Origin: Actinomycetota bacterium
GTDB taxonomy: Bacteria; Actinomycetota; Thermoleophilia; Gaiellales; Gaiellaceae
Direction: 5' to 3'
NCBI GenBank assembly: GCA_013812465.1
Contig: JACCTK010000351.1
Span: 1 to 15,370 of the forward strand
DNA: 15,370 bases
Under the pieces are notes generated by a model. It saw only the letters and a program-made list of their open reading frames with translations. It was not told the DNA's origin and ran no database searches. Positions 1 through 6,690 of this stretch are shown here, piece after piece. Position 1 is the first letter of the stretch. Every line of letters begins with the position of its first letter. Made by a program: the position numbers and the translations under genes.

Positions 1-4
1 GCAT

Positions 5-1117
5 CTACAAGACGTCGACCGACTGCATCTCGCGTAGGCCGGAGAGCCTCCTCAGCGACTCGAGCTCGATCTGGCGAACCCGCTCGCGCGTGAGGCCGAG
101 GCGGCGGCCGATCTCCTCGAGCGTCTGCGGCTCGGCCCCGCCGAGGCCGTAGCGCATCGCGACCACCTCGCGCTCACGCTCGGGGAGCGCCGCCAGCGCC
201 GAGCGGAGCGCCTCGCTGCGGAGGTTGAGCTCGACGGCTTCCTCGGGAAGCGGCTCGTCGCCCGCGACGAAGTCGCCGAAGACCGCGTCGTCTCCCTCGC
301 CGACCGGCGCGTCGAGACTGGTGGAGGCACGCGCGGCGGCGCGCACCTCGAGGACTTGCTGCACCGTGAGGTTCGCCTCGTCCGCGATCTCCTCCAGTGA
401 GGGCTCACGTCCGAGCTGCGTCCAGAGCAGGCGATCGGCCCGGTTGATCTTCTGCAGCCGCTCGACGATGTGCACCGGCATGCGGATCGTCCGCGCTTTG
501 TCCGCAAGCGCACGCGCGACGGCCTGCCGAATCCACCAGGTGGCATAGGTGGAGAACTTGAACCCGCGTCGCCAGTCGAACTTCTCGACGGCGCGAATCA
601 AGCCCAGCGTTCCCTCTTGGATGAGATCGAGGAAGGGCAGACCCTGGTTTCGATAGTTCTTGGCGATCGATACCACCAAACGGAGGTTGGACTGGATCAT
701 CCTCTCCTTCGCGCTCATGTCGCCGCGCTCGATGCGTTTTGCGAGCTCGACCTCCTGCGCGGCGGTCAGGAGCTGGTGCCTGCCGGCCTCTCGCAGGAAG
801 AGCTGCAACGCGTCCGTCGTCGTCTCGATCGGCGCCGTGATCGCGGCGACGACCTCGGACTGGGGAGCCGCCTCGACGACGATCTCGATCGAGCGTTGAT
901 CGAGTTCGCGCAGAAGCGCGTCGTGCTCGAGCTCGGTGAGCTCGTAGAGCTCGGCGACCTCTGCGAGCTCGGACGCGCGCACAGTGCCGACCTGCTCGGA
1001 TTGGTCGAGCAGCTGGCGGATGTCCTCGACGGTGAGGATGTGCTCGATGTCGGTCTGACTCAAGACGCGGCGGGTGGCGCGGTCGCTGTGAACCGACACT
1101 CTCTCGCATTCGGCCAC
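5..1117 (-). CDS. RNA polymerase sigma-70 family factor (group 2 type)
   Basis: Directs RNA polymerase to promoters. Seen with the GTG start at 1117 (about 370 residues): region 1.2 ([15 protein letters not shown], about 100-114), region 2 ([20 protein letters not shown], about 144-163, then [20 protein letters not shown]), region 3 and region 4.2 with the helix-turn-helix [20 protein letters not shown] near the end. Region 1.1 is replaced by a short acidic N-terminus. In region 2.4 the Thr matching E. coli T440 (-10 contact) is Ala (RQAVAR rather than RQAITR), so it is probably an alternative housekeeping-like sigma, not the principal one. TTG at 1138 would give 377 residues; GTG at 1099 and TTG at 1063 are other options, and none has a clear ribosome site. 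No neighbour is co-directional. Family is certain; start and subgroup are not. Confidence 0.93.
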   Translation of the reverse strand: MAECERVSVHSDRATRRVLSQTDIEHILTVEDIRQLLDQSEQVGTVRASELAEVAELYELTELEHDALLRELDQRSIEIVVEAAPQSEVVAAITAPIETTTDALQLFLREAGRHQLLTAAQEVELAKRIERGDMSAKERMIQSNLRLVVSIAKNYRNQGLPFLDLIQEGTLGLIRAVEKFDWRRGFKFSTYATWWIRQAVARALADKARTIRMPVHIVERLQKINRADRLLWTQLGREPSLEEIADEANLTVQQVLEVRAAARASTSLDAPVGEGDDAVFGDFVAGDEPLPEEAVELNLRSEALRSALAALPEREREVVAMRYGLGGAEPQTLEEIGRRLGLTRERVRQIELESLRRLSGLREMQSVDVL

Positions 1118-1183
1118 CCCATGTCTAGGGCGAGGCAAGAAAATCCCTCGGGCGGACTAGCGCGATCGTGCTGTTCGCGGCCG

Positions 1184-1240
1184 TAGACGCGGAGAGGAAA
1201 TGGGCATAGGCTCGGGTGCACTCGACGAGAGGGGGACACG
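1184..1240 (+). promoter_or_regulatory. Candidate promoter and ribosome site for the Dabb-like gene
   Basis: TAGACG at 1184-1189, a 17 nt spacer and TAGGCT at 1207-1212 resemble -35 and -10 boxes. A purine-rich GAGAGGGGGA follows at 1227-1236, a few bases before ATG 1242, which favours this start over ATG 1200. Assigned by eye only. Confidence 0.4.
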
Positions 1241-1241
1241 T

Positions 1242-1847
1242 ATGCACGCACGCGTCGCTGCATTCGAAGGCGACATCAGCCGGATCGACGACCTGATCGG
1301 GATGATCCGCGAACGCATGAGCACGGGTGAGGAGATACCCGGCGCGAAGCGGTTTCTGATGCTCATCGATCGAGAAGGGGGCAGCACGCTCGGAATCACG
1401 TTCTTCGACTCCGAGGACTCGATCCGCGCGGCCGAGCCGATCTTCGACAAGATGGGCGACGAGGTCCCCGAGGAGCTCCGGGGACGGAGAACGTCGGTCG
1501 AGACCTACGAGGTAGTCATCGACGACATCGCCGCAGCTGCCGGCGCCGCCCGTGTGAGCGCCCTCGCGGGATCGCCTGACGACATCGACAAGGGCATCGC
1601 CTTCATCAACGACACGATCGTCCCGGAGGCGTCGGAAGTGAGTGGCTGGCAGGGAATTCTCACCCTCGCCGACCGCGGGACGGGAAAGATGAAGACGATC
1701 ACGTTCTGGGAGAGCGCGGAGCTGCTTCGCGCCAGTGAGGCTCGGGGCGAAGAGCTACGCGAGCAAGCCGCGGAAGCCATGGCGACCACGATCTCGAGCG
1801 TCGAGCGCTACGAGGTCGCCCTGAATGAAGTGCCGGCTGCCGTCTAG
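1242..1847 (+). CDS. Tandem Dabb/antibiotic-biosynthesis-monooxygenase-like protein
   Basis: 201 residues made of two related ferredoxin-like units. Unit 1 (about 1-90) contains RFLMLIDREGGSTLGITFF and ends in a VETYEVVI strand; unit 2 (about 105-195) contains GILTLADRGTGKMKTITFW and ends in VERYEVAL. The shared order (hydrophobic strand, DR-x-G turn, TITFW/F strand, acidic helix, ERYEV strand) is typical of dimeric alpha-beta barrel proteins of the ABM kind, where two units form one barrel. No catalytic residue could be assigned, so the substrate is unknown; stress or small-molecule oxidation roles are only guesses. ATG 1242 is chosen for its purine-rich ribosome site. It is monocistronic, followed by a strong hairpin and converging on the gene at 1936. 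Confidence 0.8.
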   Translation: MHARVAAFEGDISRIDDLIGMIRERMSTGEEIPGAKRFLMLIDREGGSTLGITFFDSEDSIRAAEPIFDKMGDEVPEELRGRRTSVETYEVVIDDIAAAAGAARVSALAGSPDDIDKGIAFINDTIVPEASEVSGWQGILTLADRGTGKMKTITFWESAELLRASEARGEELREQAAEAMATTISSVERYEVALNEVPAAV

Positions 1848-1863
1848 GCGACGAGCACGTGGT

Positions 1864-1901
1864 AGCCGAGGGGCGGTACTGACGGCCGCCCCTCCGGCTT
1901 T
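1864..1901. terminator. Terminator hairpin between convergent genes
   Basis: GAGGGGCGG (1868-1876) pairs perfectly with CCGCCCCTC (1886-1894), extended by AGCC (1864-1867) with GGCT (1896-1899) across a one-base bulge. It lies just after the plus-strand stop at 1847. Only two T residues follow, so termination may be of the low-U actinobacterial type. Confidence 0.6.
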
Positions 1902-1914
1902 CCAGGGTCGCAAG

Positions 1915-1934
1915 ACCGATGCACAGTAATCGGT
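1915..1934 (-). terminator. Weak hairpin after the minus-strand small membrane gene
   Basis: ACCGAT (1915-1920) and ATCGGT (1929-1934) form a 6 bp stem with an 8 nt loop, directly after the TAA stop at 1936-1938. The stem is short and has no T-tract; the stronger hairpin at 1864-1901 may serve both strands. Confidence 0.3.
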
Positions 1935-1935
1935 G

Positions 1936-2199
1936 TTATGTCAAGTAGCGCGAATAGCGATCTCGCGGCTGCTCAAGGATCAGCCCCCGGGTCCCTCTTC
2001 CTATCGGGCGCATCCGGGTCATCGCCCGCAAGATGACGAGCGCGCCGAGGAGAATCACCGCGAGGAGTGGAAGCACGTAATAGACATCTGGCTCGCCGGC
2101 GCCTTCCCAGAAGTCACTCGCCGCCCACCAAATCAGCAGGGATGCTGCAACGAAGCCCTGTACGGCGGCAACCATCGCTGCTCGCCGTACGGCGCCCAC
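1936..2199 (-). CDS. Small two-helix membrane protein downstream of uppP
   Basis: 87 residues from GTG 2199, with two hydrophobic segments: about 9-28 (MVAAVQGFVAASLLIWWAA) and about 40-59 (YYVLPLLAVILLGALVILRA). A basic tail follows (TRMRPIGRGTRG), so the C-terminus is predicted cytoplasmic. It lies 47 nt after the uppP stop in the same direction and is probably co-transcribed. The frame stays open upstream into uppP and encodes further hydrophobic residues (VVVAGWAIIVGAV), so the true start may be further 5' or use a rare codon. I do not recognise a family. The hydrophobic pattern and operon position support a real gene; function is unknown. Confidence 0.6.
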   Translation of the reverse strand: MGAVRRAAMVAAVQGFVAASLLIWWAASDFWEGAGEPDVYYVLPLLAVILLGALVILRAMTRMRPIGRGTRGLILEQPRDRYSRYLT

Positions 2200-2246
2200 G
2201 ATGATCGCCCAGCCTGCGACGACTACCCCGCGAAAGATGTCTTCGC

Positions 2247-3185
2247 TCAGAACGTCGCCGCCCTCACCCCGCTCAGGATCAGCAGACCGATAATCGTCGC
2301 CGCGAGCAGGCGATACCAGACGAAAACGTCGTAGGTGTGGCGGCGCACGTATCCGAGCAGCCAGTCAATCGCCAGCAGGCCGCTCGCGAGCGATGCGAGC
2401 GTGCCCACGAGGAACGGGCCCTGCCAGCCGTTCGGCAAGTCGCCGAGGAGCACGTCCCCCACTCCCTTCAGAAGCAGCGCGCCGAGCACCGTCGGCAAAA
2501 GGAGCAGGAACGAGAAGCGCGCCGCCGCGTCGCGGTCGAGTCGCATGAGGCGCCCGGCGGTGATCGTGATTCCCGAACGAGAGACGCCCGGGGCCAAGGC
2601 GAGCGCTTGCGCGAGGCCCATCGCGACGGCGTGGCGCATCCCGAGATCGCCCATGGCGCGCTCCTGCGGCGCCCGGTCCGCAAACCAGAGCAAGCCTGCG
2701 CCTGCGGCGAGAAGAATCGCGATCTGCCAGGGCTCTCCGAGCGAGTCGGCGATCGCGTCCTCACCAAGCAGTCCGACGACTCCGGCCGGGATCGTGGCAA
2801 CCAGCACGAACCACGCCACCCGCTCGTCCGCCGACCGGATGCTCCGACGACGGATCGAGCCGACCCAGGCGCTCACGAGCCGCACGATGTCTCCCCAGAA
2901 GTAGGCGCCTACGGCGACGAGCGTTCCCAAGTGAAGGGCGACATCGAACGTCTGGTTGAAGCGGTCGTTCTGCTTCAGGTACGTCCAGTCGGCGAGCCAG
3001 GGGACGAGAATCAGGTGGCCCGAAGACGAGATCGGCAGCAGTTCGGTGAGCCCCTGGACAAGCCCGAGCACGAGTGCCTGCGGATTGGTGAGCGCGTCGG
3101 GATCGTCGCCCACGCCGGCGAGCGTGAGGACGAGCGCGAGACCGAACGCCGCTCCCGCGACGCCATACACGAGCGAGCGGCGCAC
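2247..3185 (-). CDS. uppP: Undecaprenyl-diphosphate phosphatase UppP (BacA)
   Basis: Integral membrane phosphatase that converts undecaprenyl diphosphate to undecaprenyl phosphate, recycling the lipid carrier for peptidoglycan and other wall polymers. 312 residues, slightly longer than usual (about 270-280) because of an extra N-terminal hydrophobic segment before the first motif. Both family signatures are visible: Q44-GLT-E48 followed by LLPISSSGHLIL (about 49-60), and PGVSRSGITIT (about 199-209) with the essential Arg at 203. Around eight hydrophobic segments are present. The start is GTG 3185, with TAGGAT 6 nt before it, suggesting a leaderless message. A small membrane protein gene follows in the likely operon. 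Confidence 0.96.
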   Translation of the reverse strand: MRRSLVYGVAGAAFGLALVLTLAGVGDDPDALTNPQALVLGLVQGLTELLPISSSGHLILVPWLADWTYLKQNDRFNQTFDVALHLGTLVAVGAYFWGDIVRLVSAWVGSIRRRSIRSADERVAWFVLVATIPAGVVGLLGEDAIADSLGEPWQIAILLAAGAGLLWFADRAPQERAMGDLGMRHAVAMGLAQALALAPGVSRSGITITAGRLMRLDRDAAARFSFLLLLPTVLGALLLKGVGDVLLGDLPNGWQGPFLVGTLASLASGLLAIDWLLGYVRRHTYDVFVWYRLLAATIIGLLILSGVRAATF

Positions 3186-3191
3186 CGCCGG

Positions 3192-3197
3192 ATCCTA
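3192..3197 (-). promoter_or_regulatory. -10 element (TAGGAT) of uppP, likely leaderless
   Basis: On the minus strand TAGGAT is followed by six bases (CCGGCG) and then the GTG start, so transcription would begin at or next to the start codon. No good -35 is visible. The same hexamer stands before the genes at 3576 and 10368. Confidence 0.5.
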
Positions 3198-3416
3198 CGC
3201 AGACGCCCCGGTCGGCAGCGCTCGGAGGAAATCACCGCAATTTGCGCCAAAGGGGTGAAAAACGACCTTGACCCAGCCTCCCCTGTCTCGTAGCTTCCCC
3301 TTTGCACCGAGCACGGAACGCGAGTAGGTCGAAGCGCAGCTCGAAGGCTCTACGCGGAAGCGGACGGTCAGCGGGCTGAGTGGACGAAAGCGTCACCGGC
3401 TCGGTGAATTTTTTTA

Positions 3417-3443
3417 GGCGGAGGAAACCATGTTTCCGCCGCC
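3417..3443. repeat. Strong inverted repeat enclosing a Shine-Dalgarno-like GGAGG and ATG
   Basis: Arms 3417-3428 (GGCGGAGGAAAC) and 3432-3443 (GTTTCCGCCGCC) pair with one mismatch and a three-base loop. A run of seven T lies on the 5' side (3409-3415), so this is not a normal intrinsic terminator on either strand. The rest of the uppP to 3576 gap (3198-3554) shows nothing else recognisable. Confidence 0.6.
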
Positions 3444-3561
3444 GACCCCCTTCTTCTGCGCCGGGTCTAGGCAACGTTGCTCGCGCCTACGGGCGAATGA
3501 ATCGCCCTTCGGCTTGGGGCTGCTGCGACGACTCAGAAGGTTCGTTTCAAGCCGGTGTTAG

Positions 3562-3567
3562 TAGGAT
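3562..3567 (+). promoter_or_regulatory. -10 element (TAGGAT), likely leaderless
   Basis: TAGGAT lies exactly 8 nt before ATG 3576, the same hexamer and spacing as before GTG 10368. No convincing -35 is seen. Confidence 0.5.
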
Positions 3568-3575
3568 CGGGCGAC

Positions 3576-3773
3576 ATGCACCTGCGCATGCCGAGCATCG
3601 ATCAGGGCGTCCAGGCCTTTGTCTGGGCGCTCGTGTTCTTCCTCTTCCTCTGGCTCGGCGCGATCGCGCTCAAGTTTCCGGGTGGGATCTCGTTCATCCT
3701 CTCGCTGCTCGCAGCGGGCGCGATTTTCCTCATCGTCCGCCTGCGGGGCGGCGACTACCCCGGGCCGCGCTAG
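3576..3773 (+). CDS. Small two-helix membrane protein
   Basis: 65 residues from ATG 3576 (GTG 3555 would add seven). A short hydrophilic start (MHLRMPSIDQG) is followed by two hydrophobic segments, VQAFVWALVFFLFLWLGAIA and FILSLLAAGAIFLIVRL, joined by a KFPGG turn, then a short RGGDYPGPR tail. The helical-hairpin design is clear but no family is recognised. A TAGGAT box 8 nt upstream supports ATG 3576 as a leaderless start. It stands alone, converging on the minus-strand gene ending at 3902, with a large inverted repeat between them. Confidence 0.7.
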   Translation: MHLRMPSIDQGVQAFVWALVFFLFLWLGAIALKFPGGISFILSLLAAGAIFLIVRLRGGDYPGPR

Positions 3774-3784
3774 CGTTCGACCTG

Positions 3785-3853
3785 GGGAGCGAGGCTTACC
3801 TTGCCCTCGTTCGTCGGCGGACCATGGAGGGCCGGCGAGACAAGCCTCGTCCC
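3785..3853. repeat. Nested inverted repeat between convergent genes
   Basis: The outer arm GGGAGCGAGGCTT (3785-3797) matches AAGCCTCGTCCC (3842-3853) with one bulged base. An inner pair GCCCTC (3803-3808) and GAGGGC (3827-3832) nests inside. It could act as a two-way terminator for the genes ending at 3773 and 3902, or be a degenerate REP-type repeat. A related motif, GAGGC(T/A)AG or its complement beside CCCTAC, recurs at 7053-7078. Confidence 0.5.
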
Positions 3854-3901
3854 TACGAGTTTTCGAGAAAGCCTTCCGGCACGGCGTACAGCCGCTCGTC
3901 G

Positions 3902-4099
3902 TTAGTTCGACGAGGTTTGCTCAGGTCGCGCTTCGCTGAGTGCGGCGACGAGCCGGTCGGCGAAATCGCGACCGAGTGCGGCCTCGAGGCGGACGAGCGC
4001 GGATGCACGGTGACCAGGGTCGAACTTGGCCAGGGCATTGACGTCCGCGAGCAGACGCGACGAGGCTGCCGCGATCTTGGTGAGAGTGGCGGCGCTCAT
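3902..4099 (-). CDS. Small alpha-helical hypothetical protein
   Basis: 65 residues from ATG 4099 (MSAATLTKIAAASSRLLADV at the N-terminus). Composition is Ala, Leu and charged residues with a heptad-like pattern, suggesting two or three soluble helices; no membrane segment and no cysteine. It ends in a polar tail (EARPEQTSSN). Before the start the minus strand reads GATAGA then six bases then ATG, resembling the TATAGA-5 nt-ATG arrangement of the thioredoxin gene, so it may be leaderless. It lies 70 nt downstream of the Cys-rich gene at 4170 in the same direction. Family not recognised; coding status rests on the codon pattern and promoter-like signal. Confidence 0.55.
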   Translation of the reverse strand: MSAATLTKIAAASSRLLADVNALAKFDPGHRASALVRLEAALGRDFADRLVAALSEARPEQTSSN

Positions 4100-4169
4100 G
4101 TGGCGTCTATCGGCGAGCCTGTGCCGCCTGTCGATCCCTGACGGGAGGGAAGAATCGGGCAGATGAAGT

Positions 4170-4775
4170 TCAGAGCTCGAGATCGAGTCTCCTCTCGTCG
4201 AAGTGGGTCGAGTGCAACTCCGCACGGAACTCCTCGATTGCCCGCAATGCGTCGCGCTGAAACACGTGCGCCACGACGCCGATGCTGCGATCGTTCCAGA
4301 AGGGAAGGTCGACGTGCTCCCGTGAGACCAGGTTGACGGACACCGCTCGGCAGACCGGACACTGCACGGCGACTGCCAACGAGCTCTCGCCTGGCGCGAT
4401 GACTGCAAACGCAGAGGGCGTCATCGGTCGCGCGCGCCCCTCGAGGCAGCAGTAGAAGCTCCAGGGCCACTCACCCGCCCGGATGCGGGAGGCTGCGAGA
4501 TCGGCCAGCTCGGTTGCGAGGAAGTCGTCGCGCGAGGTGAGGAGGTTCTTGAACGTCACGGTCGACGCGGTTCCGAGGGGGGCCCAGTCGAGATCGTCGT
4601 GGGAGACGAGCCCCACGTGCTCCCGCCCGCACCGGCATTCGAAGAGGACGCGGTACAAGGCGGGATGCGCCGCCGCCGGCAACCGCTCGAGCAAGCGAAA
4701 CGCGGAGAGCGGCACCTTCGCAACGGGTCCGCTCGGACACGCGAACGAGTACGTGCTCGTCAGCGGGTCGTACAT
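4170..4775 (-). CDS. Conserved hypothetical Cys-rich (zinc-ribbon-like) protein
   Basis: 201 residues from ATG 4775. Cysteines occur as C13, C47-R-C49, C109-C110 and C139-P-V-C142; the CxC and CxxC knuckles (FECRCGREHVG and VQCPVCRAVSVNLVSREHVD) look like metal ligands, so a structural zinc or metal site is inferred. The two knuckles are each followed by a similar phrase (GLVSHDDLDWAPLG and NLVSREHVDLPFWND), suggesting an internal duplication. I recall this as an actinobacterial conserved family without known function, which could not be checked here. ATG 4775 is chosen because the upstream part of the frame is basic, low-complexity and partly inside the repeat element at 4840-4999. A TACAAC hexamer sits 6 nt before the start. 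Confidence 0.75.
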   Translation of the reverse strand: MYDPLTSTYSFACPSGPVAKVPLSAFRLLERLPAAAHPALYRVLFECRCGREHVGLVSHDDLDWAPLGTASTVTFKNLLTSRDDFLATELADLAASRIRAGEWPWSFYCCLEGRARPMTPSAFAVIAPGESSLAVAVQCPVCRAVSVNLVSREHVDLPFWNDRSIGVVAHVFQRDALRAIEEFRAELHSTHFDERRLDLEL

Positions 4776-4816
4776 GTTCTTGTTGTAGTGAGGCGGTCGG
4801 ACACCGCGTCGCTTCT

Positions 4817-4840
4817 TCAGGCCAGGCTTTGCAGGCCTGA
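4817..4840. repeat. 7 bp inverted repeat flanking the MITE-like element
   Basis: TCAGGCC (4817-4823) and GGCCTGA (4834-4840) form a perfect stem around a 10 nt loop, ending at the left edge of the 160 bp element. It may be the former terminator of the apt operon, now separated from it. Confidence 0.35.
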
Positions 4841-4999
4841 GGGGCCTGTCCGGAAGGTGGTCACGGTGGATGGCGTGTGGGACGTGCGGCAGGCAAGGAC
4901 GCAGGGAGCGCAGATATGCAGGGATATCTGCGCGAGGACGCTGCATCGTGGTGCGTCGCGTATGTCAGGCGCCCTGAGCCACTTTCCGGACAGGCCCCT
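4840..4999. mobile_element. MITE-like element, 160 bp, with about 21 bp inverted termini
   Basis: The left end AGGGGCCTGTCCGGAA (4840-4855) is perfectly inverted at the right end (4984-4999), and the match continues for about five more bases (GGTGG against AGTGG). Inside, GCGCAGATAT (4908-4917) and ATATCTGCGC (4924-4933) form a perfect 10 bp stem with a 6 nt loop. There is no credible open frame inside. The termini resemble those of DDE-type insertion sequences, so a non-autonomous derivative is inferred. No clear target duplication is visible (GA on the left, TA on the right). The right end overlaps the apt stop codon by two bases. Confidence 0.75.
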
Positions 5000-5516
5000 A
5001 ATACTGGATCAGCGAGTGAACGTCGTAGCCGTCGAGCCGGTCGCGCCCGCCGAGGAACGTCAGCTCGATCACGAAGAGAGCGCCCGCCACGATGCCGTCG
5101 AGCTGCTCGACGAGGTCCACCTTCGCCCTGGCCGTGCCGCCGGTCGCGAGCACGTCGTCGAGAACGATGACTCGCGCGCCGGCAGCGATCGCGTCACGGT
5201 GCACGTGCAGGCTGTCCGTTCCGTACTCGAGCGCATAGGTCGCCTCCACTGTCTCGCGCGGCAGCTTGCCCGGCTTGCGGGCGGCGACGAATCCGACCCC
5301 GAGCTCGTGGGCGAGCGCGCCGCCGAAGATGAAGCCACGAGCTTCGGCGCCGAGGATCACGTCCGGCTCGCGCGCCCGCGACCACTCGGCGAGCAGGCGT
5401 ACCGTCTCCGCGAGGTACTCGCGATCGGCGAGCAGCGGCATGACGTCCTTGAACACGATCCCCTCGGTCGGGAAGTCGGGGACGTCGACGATGCGATTGC
5501 GGAGATCCAAGGTCAA
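4998..5516 (-). CDS. apt: Adenine phosphoribosyltransferase
   Basis: Cytosolic purine salvage enzyme: adenine + PRPP to AMP + PPi. 172 residues from TTG 5516 (170 from TTG 5510), normal for the family. Seen: N-terminal DVPDFPTEGIVFKDVMPLL, the mid-region GAEARGFIFGGALAHELG and ARKPGKLP, and the PRPP-binding loop VIVLDDVLATGGTA. TTG 5516 overlaps the TGA stop of the FtsR-like gene (TTGA), matching the overlaps earlier in the operon, so translational coupling is likely and chosen over the long upstream frame. The stop codon TAG takes its last two bases from the right end of the MITE-like element, which therefore inserted exactly at the gene's end. Confidence 0.93.
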   Translation of the reverse strand: MTLDLRNRIVDVPDFPTEGIVFKDVMPLLADREYLAETVRLLAEWSRAREPDVILGAEARGFIFGGALAHELGVGFVAARKPGKLPRETVEATYALEYGTDSLHVHRDAIAAGARVIVLDDVLATGGTARAKVDLVEQLDGIVAGALFVIELTFLGGRDRLDGYDVHSLIQY

Positions 5517-6229
5517 GAGCTTCGCTCTACCGCGCCGCGCAGTTCGCGGAGGAAGAGCAGGTGTGAGAGCTCCTGCGCGACTCGGGCGAGCGACTCGAGG
5601 TCGTCGAGAGCTCCCTTGCGCCGCTCCAGATTGCGCGACCGCAAACCGGGCGCGACGAGCTGCTCCACGAGCGATGCTTGCCTCCCCGTGGCGGTGAGGA
5701 ACGTTCGGAGGTGGCGCGCGTCGATCCCGAAGCGCGCGAGCCGGCCGCAGGCCGCGGCGATGTCGGCTTCGCTCTCCGGATACAGACGCTCGCCCCCCTC
5801 GACGCGTGAGCGGACGACGCCGTACTCCTCGAGCTCCTTCACGAAATCGAGTTTGACCGACGCACGCTCGCACAGCTCCGCGCCGTCGATCTCATCCTCG
5901 CTCTCGGTGAGCCCGACGCTCCGCCGCCTCGTCCGGTCCGTCGAGGCGCCCGGGCCGTCGAGCGCCTCTCGAATGACGCGCAACGGCAGGAACTCGTCGC
6001 GTTGGAGGCGCAAGATCGTCGTCAGGCGCTCGATGTCCTCCGGCGCGAACAGGCGATATCCACCCCGCGTCCGCTGCGGCACGATGAGGCCCTGATCCTC
6101 CAGGTAGCGGATCTTCGACACCGAGATGTCCGGGAACGCGTCACGGAGCTCCTCGCACACGGCTCCGATGGTGCGGAGGCCCGGGTCGGCTCCTCCCCGC
6201 TCTCGTCGCCGGGACGTCACGGTGCTCAT
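5513..6229 (-). CDS. ftsR: FtsR-like MerR-family transcriptional regulator
   Basis: 238 residues. The N-terminal winged helix-turn-helix (about 15-85) reads TIGAVCEELRDAFPDISVSK, then IRYLEDQGLIVPQRTRGGYR and the phrase LPLRVIREALD. A second helical half (about 110-238) includes LTESEDEIDGAELCERASV and GRLARFGIDARHLRTF. Both halves parallel mycobacterial Rv1828/FtsR, which lies next to garA (Rv1827) and controls cell-division genes. Here too it directly follows the GarA-like gene. ATG 6229 overlaps the FHA stop as ATGA, fixing the start. A role as DNA-binding growth regulator is inferred from family and context; targets are unknown. Confidence 0.88.
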   Translation of the reverse strand: MSTVTSRRRERGGADPGLRTIGAVCEELRDAFPDISVSKIRYLEDQGLIVPQRTRGGYRLFAPEDIERLTTILRLQRDEFLPLRVIREALDGPGASTDRTRRRSVGLTESEDEIDGAELCERASVKLDFVKELEEYGVVRSRVEGGERLYPESEADIAAACGRLARFGIDARHLRTFLTATGRQASLVEQLVAPGLRSRNLERRKGALDDLESLARVAQELSHLLFLRELRGAVERSS

Positions 6230-6690
6230 CGCTGCAGGAACGTCAGCCGGTACTTGCCGATCTGCACCTCGTCGTCGTCCTCGAGCACCGTCGACTCGAT
6301 GCGCTTGCGGTTGACGTAGGTGCCGTTCAGGCTCTCGAGATCGCGGATGGTGAAGATGTCGTCCTCGCGCGCGATCTCCGCATGACGGCGCGAGACGGTC
6401 ACATCGTCGAGGAAGATGTCGCACTCGGGCGAGCGGCCGATTAGGGTCAGCGGCCCGGTTGGTTGGAACGGCTGGCCGGCGATCCCTCCACCCGAGCGGA
6501 CGACGAGAGCTGGACCGGTGATTCCGAGAGTTTCCAGAAGCGACTCGCCCTCGTCACCACCCTCGTCCACATCGAAGGCCATCGTGGTCTCCGCGCCCGC
6601 CTCCGGGACGATGAGCGCACCGCAGCGCGAGCAGTAGTTGGATGTCTCCGGATTCTGGAAGCCGCACTCCGGGCAATAGACGTGACTCAC
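6226..6690 (-). CDS. garA: Zinc-ribbon FHA-domain protein, GarA-like
   Basis: 154 residues. The N-terminal zinc ribbon is CPECG (6-10) plus CSRCG (20-24). A linker carries an E-T-T motif (34-36) like the PknB/PknG phosphorylation site of GarA and OdhI. The FHA domain (about 61-154) has G85-R86-S, the DIFLDDVTVSRRHAE core with S100 and H103, and SLNGTYVN (120-127). In GarA/OdhI the phosphorylated ETT motif folds back onto the FHA domain and frees 2-oxoglutarate-using enzymes from inhibition; the same switch is inferred here. The zinc ribbon is absent from mycobacterial GarA. GTG 6690 overlaps the previous stop (GTGA). Confidence 0.9.
   Translation of the reverse strand: MSHVYCPECGFQNPETSNYCSRCGALIVPEAGAETTMAFDVDEGGDEGESLLETLGITGPALVVRSGGGIAGQPFQPTGPLTLIGRSPECDIFLDDVTVSRRHAEIAREDDIFTIRDLESLNGTYVNRKRIESTVLEDDDEVQIGKYRLTFLQR

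Noticed and set aside
1126..1139. 14-base match to 7054-7067 as a dispersed repeat
   Set aside because: About one such match is expected by chance in a window of this size, and no inverted partner is present at the first site.
3430..3561. 43-codon frame with a perfect GGAGG ribosome site
   Set aside because: Peptide is Pro/Arg/Ser-rich with no recognisable pattern and overlaps the promoter of the next gene; kept only as a finding about the hairpin.
4599..6095. 498-codon plus-strand frame over apt and ftsR
   Set aside because: Shadow of the minus-strand operon; low-complexity Arg/Ser-rich sequence with no domain.
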